A stretch of DNA of 49,694 bases from an uncultured Pseudomonadota bacterium (GTDB taxonomy: Bacteria; Pseudomonadota; Alphaproteobacteria; Rs-D84): assembly GCA_947306185.1 (NCBI GenBank), contig CAMZFU010000003.1, positions 1 to 49,694 on the forward strand, given 5' to 3'. The position numbers and the translations under genes were made by a program. This document shows, piece after piece, positions 33,688 through 41,233 of this stretch. A model generated the notes under the pieces. The model had not been told where the DNA came from. It saw only the letters and a list, made by a program, of their open reading frames with translations, and made no database searches. Each line of letters begins with the position of its first letter. The first letter of the stretch is position 1.

Positions 33688-33719
33688 ATCCCGACTTCTG
33701 TCGGGATGACGTTTCTTTT
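33688..33719 (+). terminator. Hairpin GATCCCGAC/GTCGGGAT with T-rich tail
   Basis: ATCCCGAC (33688-33695) pairs with GTCGGGAT (33700-33707) around TTCT, followed by GACGTTTCTTTTTT. It may be a terminator or part of the palindromic element series; little sequence separates it from the stop of the minus-strand surface gene at 33736. Confidence 0.45.
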
Positions 33720-33735
33720 TTACTGGGGTAATGAA

Positions 33736-34686
33736 TTAATTTCCACTGGGGATATAAACATCTAAATCAGGGCCAGCAGTGAATTCCCCAGCCCCCTGAT
33801 TTGTAAAGAACGTATTACTAACCGTATCATACATACCCAATTTGCTATCACTATTGCGACGCGCCGGTATCATACTACGAACCAAAACATTATTTATATT
33901 TAAAGCAAATTTATATATTTTACCACGCACAATAGAAAGACCTTGCGTCACTGAACCATTATACCCCCCAAGTGCAAATATCATACACACTGATTTGTTT
34001 TGATTTAATCCACCCCAACTTGTGGTATTTCCTAATTGATTGTTTACATATAAAGTTTCTCTATAATTTTCATAGTTTATAACTATGTTATCCTTATTCC
34101 CAGTAAGTAGCTGTGTCGTACCACCTTGTTTAACACTATAATAACCTGAGACATATAATTGCATAAACGCATTTGCACCAACCCACCCATTATCGTTAGT
34201 ACTAAACTGTGCAACCATATCCATTCTGGCATTATCAGATTTGTTTATCCAAGTATTAGTATTAATATACTGTGTACCCGTACTCTCTATATATTCCAAT
34301 GCGGTGTATCCGGTTGGTAATATTTGTTGTGGCGATGTGTTTTTAATCTGCCATATTAAACACGTGCCGTCGGTATCCCAATCAATACAAATAAATTCGT
34401 TTTCCAATGCATTGTTAATTCCGGTGTTTGCGTCACCGGCCGTCACAAGTGATGAATATTGTGACACAAAATCGCCGCTAGAATCGTATACACCTTTTTC
34501 GCCGATATTACCCACGGTTCCCGTATGTGTTATTACCGTGTTATTATCAACCGCCGGGATTTTATCCTGTTTCGTCGCAAGTTCAGTATCAACATAGTTT
34601 TTCGATGTTATGGTTTTATCACCCGTTGCAAAAGCATTGGTGCAAATTATTGCAACAATTCCAATGATGTATAATAACTTTCTCAT
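33736..34686 (-). CDS. Secreted surface/lectin-like protein (family member B), candidate phase-variable
   Basis: 316 residues. A signal peptide ends near NAFA|TGD (residue 21). The mature N-terminus TSKNYVDTELATKQDKIPA resembles tail-fibre/adhesin stalk starts. Residues about 124-145 hold PTGYTALEYIESTGTQYINT, the opening of a LamG/concanavalin-like beta-sandwich, and the end has SMIPARRNSDSKLGMYD and NQGAGEFTAGPD, matching the truncated paralogue at 47-796. The ATG (34686-34684) overlaps the TGA of an upstream frame (ATGA) and is directly preceded by T11-G8 (34708-34690). No normal Shine-Dalgarno other than the G-run itself is seen. Function as an adhesin is inferred. Confidence 0.78.
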   Translation of the reverse strand: MRKLLYIIGIVAIICTNAFATGDKTITSKNYVDTELATKQDKIPAVDNNTVITHTGTVGNIGEKGVYDSSGDFVSQYSSLVTAGDANTGINNALENEFICIDWDTDGTCLIWQIKNTSPQQILPTGYTALEYIESTGTQYINTNTWINKSDNARMDMVAQFSTNDNGWVGANAFMQLYVSGYYSVKQGGTTQLLTGNKDNIVINYENYRETLYVNNQLGNTTSWGGLNQNKSVCMIFALGGYNGSVTQGLSIVRGKIYKFALNINNVLVRSMIPARRNSDSKLGMYDTVSNTFFTNQGAGEFTAGPDLDVYIPSGN

Positions 34687-34844
34687 GAGCCCCCCCCAAA
34701 AAAAAAAATTGCAAAAATTGAACCGCCAATGGAAATTGACGGTCGGGGTGTTCGAAAATCATAAAACACAATGACTCCGATGGCCTTTATATATACACCA
34801 CCGGCACCCCGACATTTCGGGGGTGTAATGACGATGCAAAACAT
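34683..34844 (-). CDS. Possible upstream reading frame coupled to the surface gene
   Basis: An open frame ending in TGA 34685-34683 overlaps the ATG of the surface gene. It can be read from ATG 34844 (53 residues) or from TTG 34904 (73 residues). Its end is hydrophobic and encoded through the homopolymers: FAIFFFGGGS. No good ribosome-binding site is seen for either start. It may be a real coupling peptide or a by-product of the structured leader; the protein reading and the RNA-structure reading compete. Confidence 0.3.
   Translation of the reverse strand: MFCIVITPPKCRGAGGVYIKAIGVIVFYDFRTPRPSISIGGSIFAIFFFGGGS
34690..34708 (-). repeat. T11-G8 homopolymer pair at the start of the surface gene
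   Basis: Plus strand shows C8 (34690-34697) then A11 (34698-34708). Read toward the gene this is T11-G8-CTC-ATG. The G-run doubles as ribosome-binding site and as glycine codons of the upstream frame. Slippage here would change both spacing and frame. Confidence 0.9.
34722..34743 (-). terminator. Possible leader terminator before the surface gene
   Basis: On the minus strand ACCGTCAAT pairs with ATTGGCGGT (one G-T wobble, loop TTCC), followed after a few bases by TTTTT and then T11. Its 5' arm overlaps the CACCCCGAC segment (34742-34750) that can pair further upstream, so the hairpin could be conditional. Confidence 0.45.
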
Positions 34845-34925
34845 GAAAATCCGATGGATTACGATGCCTTGCACCGGTGTTTTATGGGCTTTCGACAGCC
34901 CCAAACCAAATTCCCATCTGGTTCG
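34742..34925 (-). promoter_or_regulatory. Self-complementary leader RNA of the surface gene
   Basis: From the predicted start near 34925 the leader runs about 239 bases. CATAAAACAC (34877-34886 on plus) is a perfect 10-base partner of GTGTTTTATG (34760-34769). Inside are AATCC-ATC-GGATT and a CACCCC/GGGGTG hairpin (34805-34825). GTCGGGGTG (34805-34813) can alternatively pair with CACCCCGAC (34742-34750), nine perfect bases. Mutually exclusive pairings next to a terminator-like hairpin suggest attenuation. No known riboswitch is recognised. Confidence 0.5.
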
Positions 34926-34931
34926 CTTTTC

Positions 34932-34961
34932 ATTATATCAAAAACGAGATTTTTTATGCAA
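34932..34961 (-). promoter_or_regulatory. Promoter of the surface gene leader
   Basis: On the minus strand TTGCAT (34956-34961), 18 bases, TATAAT (34932-34937) with TGA directly upstream (extended -10). Confidence 0.7.
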
Positions 34962-35025
34962 TTGATTTTTTATTGTTCTTGAATTTTGCTATATGTTTGC
35001 TATTCTTGTGCCAAAAGGAAGATGC

Positions 35026-36558
35026 ATGGATACGAATTATACTGTTTTAGCACGAAAATACCGCAGTCAAGATTTTCAATCACTTATCGGCCAAGATGTT
35101 TTGGTCAAAACTTTAACAACCGCAATTAAAACGGGGCGTATCGCACATGCGTATATATTTACCGGGATTCGTGGAACCGGAAAAACCAGTACTGCGCGTA
35201 TTTTGGCCAAGGCATTAAATTGTTTGTCTTCGGATGGCCCAACGGCAACGCCATGTGGTACATGCGAAAATTGTCGTGCTATTGCCGCCGGACAGCATAT
35301 TGACGTTTTGGAAATCGACGCGGCTTCTCATACCGGGGTTGATAATATGCGCGAAATATTAGATGCCGCGCAATATCGTCCAACAAATGGCCGTTACAAA
35401 GTTTATATAATCGACGAAGTCCATATGCTTTCCACCAGTGCGTTTAACGCATTGCTTAAAACATTAGAAGAACCGCCTGCACATGTAATCTTTATTTTGG
35501 CGACAACCGAAATACGGAAAGTTCCGGTAACGATTCTTTCGCGTTGCCAACGCTTTGATTTGGTTCGCGTGCCGGTTGATATACTTAAAAAACATTTTGC
35601 GTGGATTGCCGAACAAGAACAGGTTGAATTAACCGATGCGGCAAATGAATTATTGGCACGTGCGGCCGATGGTTCTGTGCGTGATGGGTTGTCTTTGTTG
35701 GACCAGGCGATTGCGCAGACCGGGGGGCACGTTGATGAAAATGCCGTTATGGATATGTTGAAACGTGCCGACCGTGGCGTGGTTGTTGATTTTATGCAAA
35801 CAATATTGTCGGGAAATGTCGCAACCGCAATGGCCAAGGCAGACGAGATTTACACTAATGGCGCAGATTTAACAATGCTGCTTACTGATATGATGGAATG
35901 GACACATTGGGCAACACGTATGCATCCCGTGTTGCACGCCGGCGAAAGCAGTAATATTCCATACACCGCCGATCAACGTGCACGCATAAATGAAATAAAC
36001 AAGCACGTATCGTTGAATACACTTTCCAGAATATGGCAGGTAATGGTTGCAGCGGTTCCAGAAATGGCCGCAGCATCAAATCAAAAGCAATGTTTTGATA
36101 TGCTAATTGTGCGGTTGATGCATATTGCAGATATGCCGTCTTTACCAGAAATGTTAAAGTCAGAAAAAGTTGACATGCCACGTGTACCACAGCAATCTGC
36201 ACCGGTAAAAAACGAAACTGTTCAGATTAAAACAGCAGCGGACCTGGCGGATTTGTTAAAGAACGCGCGTGAAATTATGCTTTATTCATATTTTACCAAG
36301 AACATAGAAGTTTGTGATATTAATGGCAATTGCATATCTTTCTTTGATCGTGGTAATGACGCGGATTTCCAAAAGAAATTATCATCATGGTTGAATACGA
36401 AAACCAATGAAAATTGGGAAGTGATTAAGGTCGAAGAATCGCATCAAAATCAAACAGTTCGTGAACAGATTGAAACAGATGTGGAATCTGATCCGATGGT
36501 CGCAGATGCAATGTCTTTGTTTGAAGGTGCCGAAATTGTCGGTATATCAAAACAATAA
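35026..36558 (+). CDS. dnaX: DNA polymerase III subunit tau/gamma (clamp loader)
   Basis: 510 residues from ATG 35026, preceded by AAAGGAAG; an in-frame ATG at 34993 lacks one. The clamp-loader ATPase opens the beta clamp on DNA. Walker A GIRGTGKT is at 47-54, the zinc module has Cys 66, 77, 80 and 83 (CGTCENC), Walker B is YIIDEVHML, and the sensor segment LEEPPAHVIFILATTE follows. The C-terminal third is tau-like. No clear slippery A-AAA-AAG frameshift site was seen. recR/ybaB, common neighbours, are not adjacent; a prepilin-like gene follows after 19 bases. Confidence 0.95.
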   Translation: MDTNYTVLARKYRSQDFQSLIGQDVLVKTLTTAIKTGRIAHAYIFTGIRGTGKTSTARILAKALNCLSSDGPTATPCGTCENCRAIAAGQHIDVLEIDAASHTGVDNMREILDAAQYRPTNGRYKVYIIDEVHMLSTSAFNALLKTLEEPPAHVIFILATTEIRKVPVTILSRCQRFDLVRVPVDILKKHFAWIAEQEQVELTDAANELLARAADGSVRDGLSLLDQAIAQTGGHVDENAVMDMLKRADRGVVVDFMQTILSGNVATAMAKADEIYTNGADLTMLLTDMMEWTHWATRMHPVLHAGESSNIPYTADQRARINEINKHVSLNTLSRIWQVMVAAVPEMAAASNQKQCFDMLIVRLMHIADMPSLPEMLKSEKVDMPRVPQQSAPVKNETVQIKTAADLADLLKNAREIMLYSYFTKNIEVCDINGNCISFFDRGNDADFQKKLSSWLNTKTNENWEVIKVEESHQNQTVREQIETDVESDPMVADAMSLFEGAEIVGISKQ

Positions 36559-36577
36559 TTTTGTATATGGGGGGAAT

Positions 36578-37036
36578 ATGAAAACCGAATCAGGCAGAAG
36601 TTTAATTGAAATGATTGGCGTGCTTGCCTTAACGGGTGTTATGACGGCAAGTGCAATCGCAATATATAATACTATTCGTCACAATCAGCATAATTCAATC
36701 GCGGCCGCAACACTGCGTGAAGTTGCAAAAAATGCGAACCTGCTTATGGGAATGCGTGGTGATTACACGGGGATATCTGTTGAATATTTGATAAAGGCGG
36801 GTGCAATTACAAATGATGTGGCCCCAATTGGCAAAACCTGGGCGGTTGATGTTGGGGAAACAGATACATCAACATTTGAAATTAAATTATATGGTTTGAC
36901 GCATAAAGAATGTGATTTCTTTGCGTCTGCGATGCCCGCCTGGGCCGAAGCAATGTTTGTCAATGGTGTTGCATCAACAGAATATGTACAATGCATTTCC
37001 GCGGCGGAAAATAACATCACTTTTGTTGCAAGGTAA
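36578..37036 (+). CDS. Type IV pilin-like / pseudopilin protein
   Basis: 152 residues from ATG 36578, behind GGGGGGAA. The longer frame from 36461 lies in dnaX. The N-terminus has a short basic leader ending in Gly 6, then R-S-L-I-E-M-I-G-V and a hydrophobic helix: GRSLIEMIGVLALTGVM. This is a class III prepilin signal with the conserved Glu +5, processed by a prepilin peptidase. Two or more Cys late in the protein could form a C-terminal disulfide loop. No pilus assembly genes are in the window. Such GRSLIEM-type pilins are common in gut alphaproteobacteria, by memory. Confidence 0.8.
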   Translation: MKTESGRSLIEMIGVLALTGVMTASAIAIYNTIRHNQHNSIAAATLREVAKNANLLMGMRGDYTGISVEYLIKAGAITNDVAPIGKTWAVDVGETDTSTFEIKLYGLTHKECDFFASAMPAWAEAMFVNGVASTEYVQCISAAENNITFVAR

Positions 37037-37038
37037 AA

Positions 37039-37713
37039 ATGAAGAAACAAGTATTTGCTTTGTTTTGTGTTTTACTATCAGCGTGTGCGACATATAAAAG
37101 TCCCGAACGTTCAACGTGGGGAACGTACCTGTATGGCGCAAGTTTTGCCGATATGAATGAAACCGCAAAAATCGCCAAGAAACCAATTTACCTTGGCCGG
37201 GGTGGTCGTGTTGTAACAGATGTTACAAATAAAAAACCAGAAATGGATTATGGTGATAAAAATCAAAATGAATCTGCGATGATATTAGGTTATATGTCGG
37301 AATTAGAATATAAACTGTACGACGCCCTGCGCAGCCCCGGTGTTTCAGTTCAACGTGCCGGTACAGATGTTGTTGTTATACTTGTGCGCGATGCCATTAT
37401 GGAATTGGATGCACCCGAAATATCTTCTGATGGGGATGACAACCTTGGTAAAATTGCAAATATATTAAAAAAATATGATGCAACTTTCTTGGAAATTGCG
37501 GGTTATACTGATTCTATGCGGGATACAACGGCGGCACGCGCTTTATCATTGGATATGGCACAGCGCGTTGGGGTGTATCTGGCGGAACACGATATCCAAC
37601 AATCGCGTATGTTTATCGTTGGCCGTGGGGCGGCTCGTCCGATTGCAGGCCAAGATGAATGGGGGCGTCTAACTAATCGCAGGGTTGAGATAAGAATTGC
37701 CCCTGTACGGTAA
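37039..37713 (+). CDS. OmpA-family lipoprotein
   Basis: 224 residues. A lipoprotein signal peptide ends in lipobox LLSAC (Cys 16). The C-terminal half (about 105-220) is an OmpA-like peptidoglycan-binding domain: FLEIAGYTDSMRDTTAARALS, with the later GRGAARPIAGQDEWGRLTNRRVEI. Start ATG lies two bases after the pilin stop, so dnaX-pilin-this gene form an operon. A role in tethering the outer membrane to peptidoglycan is inferred from the family; it is distinct from pal at 10.3 kb. Confidence 0.85.
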   Translation: MKKQVFALFCVLLSACATYKSPERSTWGTYLYGASFADMNETAKIAKKPIYLGRGGRVVTDVTNKKPEMDYGDKNQNESAMILGYMSELEYKLYDALRSPGVSVQRAGTDVVVILVRDAIMELDAPEISSDGDDNLGKIANILKKYDATFLEIAGYTDSMRDTTAARALSLDMAQRVGVYLAEHDIQQSRMFIVGRGAARPIAGQDEWGRLTNRRVEIRIAPVR

Positions 37714-37790
37714 TTTTTGATAACTTTCTCTTTTATTTTATAAAAAATATTGCTATAGTACCCACGTCAACAAAACAAAAGGATGAAAAT

Positions 37791-38453
37791 ATGGTAGAAA
37801 CAAATACAAATTCCCAGCAATCAGTTGTAAAAAAATACGCCAAGATTGGTATTGTGGCCGCGGTCGTGGTTGTAATCGCCCTTATTGGTGTTTTTGCTTT
37901 GCGTGGTGGCCACGAAGTTAGTGCATCCGAAGCAATAAGTGAAGTTTCTGCAGATGCCCCGACGGGTGCAGAATTGCGTATGGCGGTTATCCGTATGGAT
38001 GCAATTCAGGCGGATGCCAAGGCATTGAAAGATTTGCGCAAACAAAAAGAAAACTATGAAGAAAAATTGCGTAGTGAATTAGAAAAACAACAAAAATCGT
38101 TGGAAAAAGAAAAAGCTGAAATTGAAAAATCTCAAGATGTTTTATCACGTGATGCATTACAACGTCGTGTTGTTGAATACCAAGGCAAAGTTACAAAATT
38201 GCAACGTGATTTAACAGAACGCGCACAATCAATTGACGCATCTTTCCAGAAAGCATTAACAAAAATCCAAGAAAGCCATTTGGATCCAATTATTGGTGCG
38301 ATAATAGAAAAGAAGAATCTGTCTTTGGTTATTGATGGCCGTTTTGCACGTACCGGTGCAGAGATAAAAGGTTTGGATATCACAGATGAAGTTATCAATG
38401 CACTTGATAAAAAGGTTTCTTCATTCAAGATGGATAAACCAAAAGGTTTTTAA
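37791..38453 (+). CDS. Skp/OmpH-family periplasmic chaperone, membrane-anchored
   Basis: 220 residues. Residues 19-38 form a transmembrane helix after a short cytoplasmic part with a Lys pair; it is not a typical cleavable signal, so the protein may stay anchored. After it come MAVIRMDAIQADAK (Skp opening), a long Lys/Glu-rich coiled coil (about 80-150) and the C-terminal segment NLSLVIDGRFAR. Skp binds unfolded outer-membrane proteins. lpxD and fabZ follow as in the common bamA-skp-lpxD-fabZ block, but bamA is not upstream, and a terminator separates it from lpxD. Confidence 0.83.
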   Translation: MVETNTNSQQSVVKKYAKIGIVAAVVVVIALIGVFALRGGHEVSASEAISEVSADAPTGAELRMAVIRMDAIQADAKALKDLRKQKENYEEKLRSELEKQQKSLEKEKAEIEKSQDVLSRDALQRRVVEYQGKVTKLQRDLTERAQSIDASFQKALTKIQESHLDPIIGAIIEKKNLSLVIDGRFARTGAEIKGLDITDEVINALDKKVSSFKMDKPKGF

Positions 38454-38481
38454 TCGGATTTGTTAAATTGATTATTGAAAA

Positions 38482-38508
38482 AAAACGGCCGCAGTTATGG
38501 CCGTTTTT
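38482..38508 (+). terminator. Terminator after skp
   Basis: AAAACGGCC (38482-38490) pairs with GGCCGTTTT (38499-38507), with T-run. lpxD therefore needs its own promoter. Confidence 0.85.
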
Positions 38509-38550
38509 CGTTTGATTCTAATTTCTACTTTTATTTTGTATTTTTTGGTT

Positions 38551-38556
38551 TATAAT
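38551..38556 (+). promoter_or_regulatory. -10 element of lpxD
   Basis: Perfect TATAAT seven bases before ATG 38564. The -35 region is weak. It overlaps ATG 38555, arguing for the start at 38564 and for a leaderless mRNA. Confidence 0.5.
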
Positions 38557-38563
38557 GCAAAAC

Positions 38564-39610
38564 ATGTTAGAAATAATTAAATCTTTATTCGGACCGCGGG
38601 CCACAAAAATGACCGCCGGTGAAATCGCCAAGAAATTTGGCCTTGAATTGCGTGGAAATCCAGATGTGGTTATCAGTGGCATCGCACCAATTGCGGATGC
38701 GCGGCCTGGTCAAATTGCATTCTATTCCACAGAACAAAATAGTAATGCATTCAAGATATTGCCGATTGAGGTGTTAGAAAACACCCGTGCATCGGTTATT
38801 TTGTTGCAACCGGAAACAGTATCACACGCCCCGGCGGGAACCACATTGTTGGTATGTAAAAGTCCGCGTGGTGAAATTGTTAAGATTTTGGGTGAAATAT
38901 ATCGCGAAGCGCCACGCCGTGGTATATCAGGTGATGCGTATGTCGAAAGTGGTGTATTCTTCCGTAATCGTCGCAGTGTTTATATTGGCCCATTTGTAAC
39001 GGTTGAACGTGGTGCGGTAATTGAACCAGATGTGAAGATATATCCAAATGCATATATTGGAAAAAATGTTACAATTGGTCGTGGCACGGTAATCTATTCT
39101 GGGGCACATATTGAAAACGCGACAATTGGCGCAGAATGCGTGATTTATAATGGGGCGTCTATTGGCAAGGACGGTTTCGGATATACTCGTCAGGACGGCC
39201 ATAACGTGTTTATTCCGCATGTTGGACGCGTTGTTTTGGGTGACAGGGTATCTGTTGGCGCAAATACGTGTATCGATCGTGGTGCGCTTACTGATACGAT
39301 GATTGGTGAAGGAACCAAAATAGACAATTTATGCCAAATTGCACATGGTGTTGTAATTGGCAAAGAATGTTTCTTGGCATCGGGTGTTGGAATTGCGGGT
39401 GGCGTTACGGTTGGCGATAGGGCATTACTTGCCGGACACGTTGGAATTGCGAACGGTGTTAAAATTGGCAACGATGCCGAGGTTGGTGCAAACAGTGGTG
39501 TTTTCCGTGATGTACCCGATGGTGCACGCCACATGGGGTATCCGGCGGCCCCCGGAACAGAATTCTTGCGCCATTATGCGTGGGTTAAAAAGCATATAAA
39601 TCAGGATTAA
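38564..39610 (+). CDS. lpxD: UDP-3-O-acylglucosamine N-acyltransferase LpxD
   Basis: 348 residues from ATG 38564 (an ATG at 38555 overlaps TATAAT). LpxD adds the second acyl chain in lipid A synthesis. The N-terminal uridine-binding domain (about 1-115) includes ISGIAPIADARPGQIAF. A left-handed parallel beta-helix of hexapeptide repeats follows (IGKNVTIGRGTVI and many more). The catalytic His is in the loop around IDNLCQIAHGVVIG. fabZ follows after 11 bases with GGAAA upstream. Confidence 0.95.
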   Translation: MLEIIKSLFGPRATKMTAGEIAKKFGLELRGNPDVVISGIAPIADARPGQIAFYSTEQNSNAFKILPIEVLENTRASVILLQPETVSHAPAGTTLLVCKSPRGEIVKILGEIYREAPRRGISGDAYVESGVFFRNRRSVYIGPFVTVERGAVIEPDVKIYPNAYIGKNVTIGRGTVIYSGAHIENATIGAECVIYNGASIGKDGFGYTRQDGHNVFIPHVGRVVLGDRVSVGANTCIDRGALTDTMIGEGTKIDNLCQIAHGVVIGKECFLASGVGIAGGVTVGDRALLAGHVGIANGVKIGNDAEVGANSGVFRDVPDGARHMGYPAAPGTEFLRHYAWVKKHINQD

Positions 39611-39621
39611 AGGAAACCAAA

Positions 39622-40062
39622 ATGATAGATGCAAAAGGTATAGAGCAGGTTATACCGCATCGCGGTGATATGCGCCTTATTGATGAAATTAGCGAATACA
39701 CGGATAAAACCGCGGTGGGGATAAAGCACGTACGCAAAGATGAGTTTTGGTGCGCGGGGCATTTCCCAATTAAACCCGTGATGCCGGGGGTCTTGATTGT
39801 TGAAGCGTTGGCGCAAACGGCATGCTTTATGGTAATGAATGCCGCCAAAAAACCGGAAAGCCAGATGTTGGGATATTTTGTTTCCATTGAAAGTGCACGT
39901 TTTACACGTATGGTATTGCCAGGTGATACATTGGAATTACATGTTGAAGAAATAGCATCTAAATTGAAAATGCACAAGTTTGTTGGCAACGCATTTGTAA
40001 ATGGTGTACGTGTGGCATCGGCAACATTTTCGGCAATAATGGATGAAAATCCGAATATCTAG
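39622..40062 (+). CDS. fabZ: 3-hydroxyacyl-ACP dehydratase FabZ
   Basis: 146 residues. FabZ removes water from 3-hydroxyacyl-ACP in fatty acid synthesis. The hot-dog fold carries the catalytic His 47 in CAGHFPIKPVMPG and Glu 61 in VLIVEALAQ. It lies in the lpxD-fabZ pair. Its stop is three bases from the convergent VIT-like gene, with no terminator between them. Confidence 0.93.
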   Translation: MIDAKGIEQVIPHRGDMRLIDEISEYTDKTAVGIKHVRKDEFWCAGHFPIKPVMPGVLIVEALAQTACFMVMNAAKKPESQMLGYFVSIESARFTRMVLPGDTLELHVEEIASKLKMHKFVGNAFVNGVRVASATFSAIMDENPNI

Positions 40063-40065
40063 GAA

Positions 40066-40554
40066 TTAAATTGTTATTCCGAAACATAATTTTGCGCATT
40101 CGCTGATGATAAATGCGGCACATGTGACAATAGAGCATATAACAAGCATTTCCAAAAATCGTGGCCACCAAGAATCCCCAATGATTCTTGATTTTATAAA
40201 ATTAAAGAACCATATTATCGATATACCAACAATCGTGGACATGGCCAGTGCAATTTTTGCATTTTTAATAAACAGAAACGGGACCAGTAACATTCCTGCG
40301 GTGAACATGTATGTGCCTCCCGTGCAGAGTCCGTGCCACAACGCATAGCCAGAATTCCCATCCACTTTATCCGCCAAATATTGTGATGCGGTCATGGACA
40401 TTGCTGCCGCCACCGCCGCGATTGTGCCAGTCAGTAATGTAACATATTGGTCGGCACCGGCAAACACCAATCCCACAATTAACCCCGATGTTGAAACCAA
40501 TGCATCATGCATACCCAAAACCATAGGGCCCCAAAAAGAATGTTTCTTTGGCAT
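40066..40554 (-). CDS. VIT1/CCC1-family-like membrane protein (short form)
   Basis: 162 residues with about five hydrophobic helices. The VIT1/CCC1 family moves Fe2+/Mn2+. HDALVSTSGLIVGLVFAGA and the AVAAAMSMTASQYLA segment match family helices 1-2. The cytosolic metal-binding helical domain usual between helices 2 and 3 is reduced to a short stretch, so transport is uncertain. It lies downstream of lpoB on the same strand behind a terminator at 40557-40581. Confidence 0.72.
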   Translation of the reverse strand: MPKKHSFWGPMVLGMHDALVSTSGLIVGLVFAGADQYVTLLTGTIAAVAAAMSMTASQYLADKVDGNSGYALWHGLCTGGTYMFTAGMLLVPFLFIKNAKIALAMSTIVGISIIWFFNFIKSRIIGDSWWPRFLEMLVICSIVTCAAFIISECAKLCFGITI

Positions 40555-40556
40555 GT

Positions 40557-40581
40557 AAAAAAATTACCCCCATTCGGGGGC
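40557..40581 (-). terminator. Terminator after lpoB-like gene
   Basis: On the minus strand GCCCCC-GAAT-GGGGGT is followed by AATTTTTTT (plus 40557-40580). It separates the VirD4 operon from the VIT-like gene. Confidence 0.82.
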
Positions 40582-40603
40582 AAAATTAATAGGTTTGGTT
40601 TCT

Positions 40604-41221
40604 TTACCATGTTGGTGCATGGTCGCCTTCTTTAACAATTGGCTGTTCGTCTTCCCATACAGAAAGTCCTGTTTTAACATCGGTCAATGTTAATTGCAGG
40701 TAATATTCAACACGTGTATCCACGGACGAGAACCATCCAGAATTCAATTTTAGATTACGTTGTAACATTTTTCCGGTAAGTGACATATTGGGTGCCACCA
40801 ATGTTCCTTTGCCTGCGATGGTTGATGCATCGTATTCGGCATTTCCGCGTGTATCGCGAACCGCATATGTTGTTTCATCTTCGGCGGATTTGTTGTTTCT
40901 AAATCCGGTCGTAACCTGGGCACGGCCAGAATTAACCAATGTCTTACGAATCTTTTTAATCAGGATATCTGTATCAAATCGTTGCATAGTATCATTTTTA
41001 ATTTCGCCGATTGCGATAACCGGATTTTTAACGCGTGCGAATGCGCCACTTGCCAACATAGAATTGGTCATTTTTTCGGCTGTTGCAGCCCAATCACGAT
41101 ATTCTAATTCCATAACGTTTTGCATTTCGGCGACTTCTGCGGAATTGTTAAGGTCAACAACAGTTGTTTCCCCGCAACCACAAAGTACGGCGCACAATGC
41201 AATTGGTAATATTTTTTTCAT
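40604..41221 (-). CDS. LpoB-like penicillin-binding-protein activator lipoprotein
   Basis: 205 residues. A lipoprotein signal ends in lipobox VLCGC (Cys 16). The rest matches the LpoB/COG3417 fold: AIGEIKNDTMQRFDTDILIKKIR and LTGKMLQR, with YYLQLTLTDVKTGLSVWEDEQ at the end. In enterobacteria LpoB is an outer-membrane lipoprotein that stimulates PBP1b; in other groups related proteins sit beside COG3014 lipoproteins as here. It is the third gene of the VirD4 operon, 12 bases after the COG3014-like gene. Confidence 0.83.
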   Translation of the reverse strand: MKKILPIALCAVLCGCGETTVVDLNNSAEVAEMQNVMELEYRDWAATAEKMTNSMLASGAFARVKNPVIAIGEIKNDTMQRFDTDILIKKIRKTLVNSGRAQVTTGFRNNKSAEDETTYAVRDTRGNAEYDASTIAGKGTLVAPNMSLTGKMLQRNLKLNSGWFSSVDTRVEYYLQLTLTDVKTGLSVWEDEQPIVKEGDHAPTW

Positions 41222-41233
41222 CTTTTCCCCCTT

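Noticed and set aside
33408..33731. 107-residue plus-strand frame
   Set aside because: It is read through two palindromic elements and a hairpin and has no coding character.
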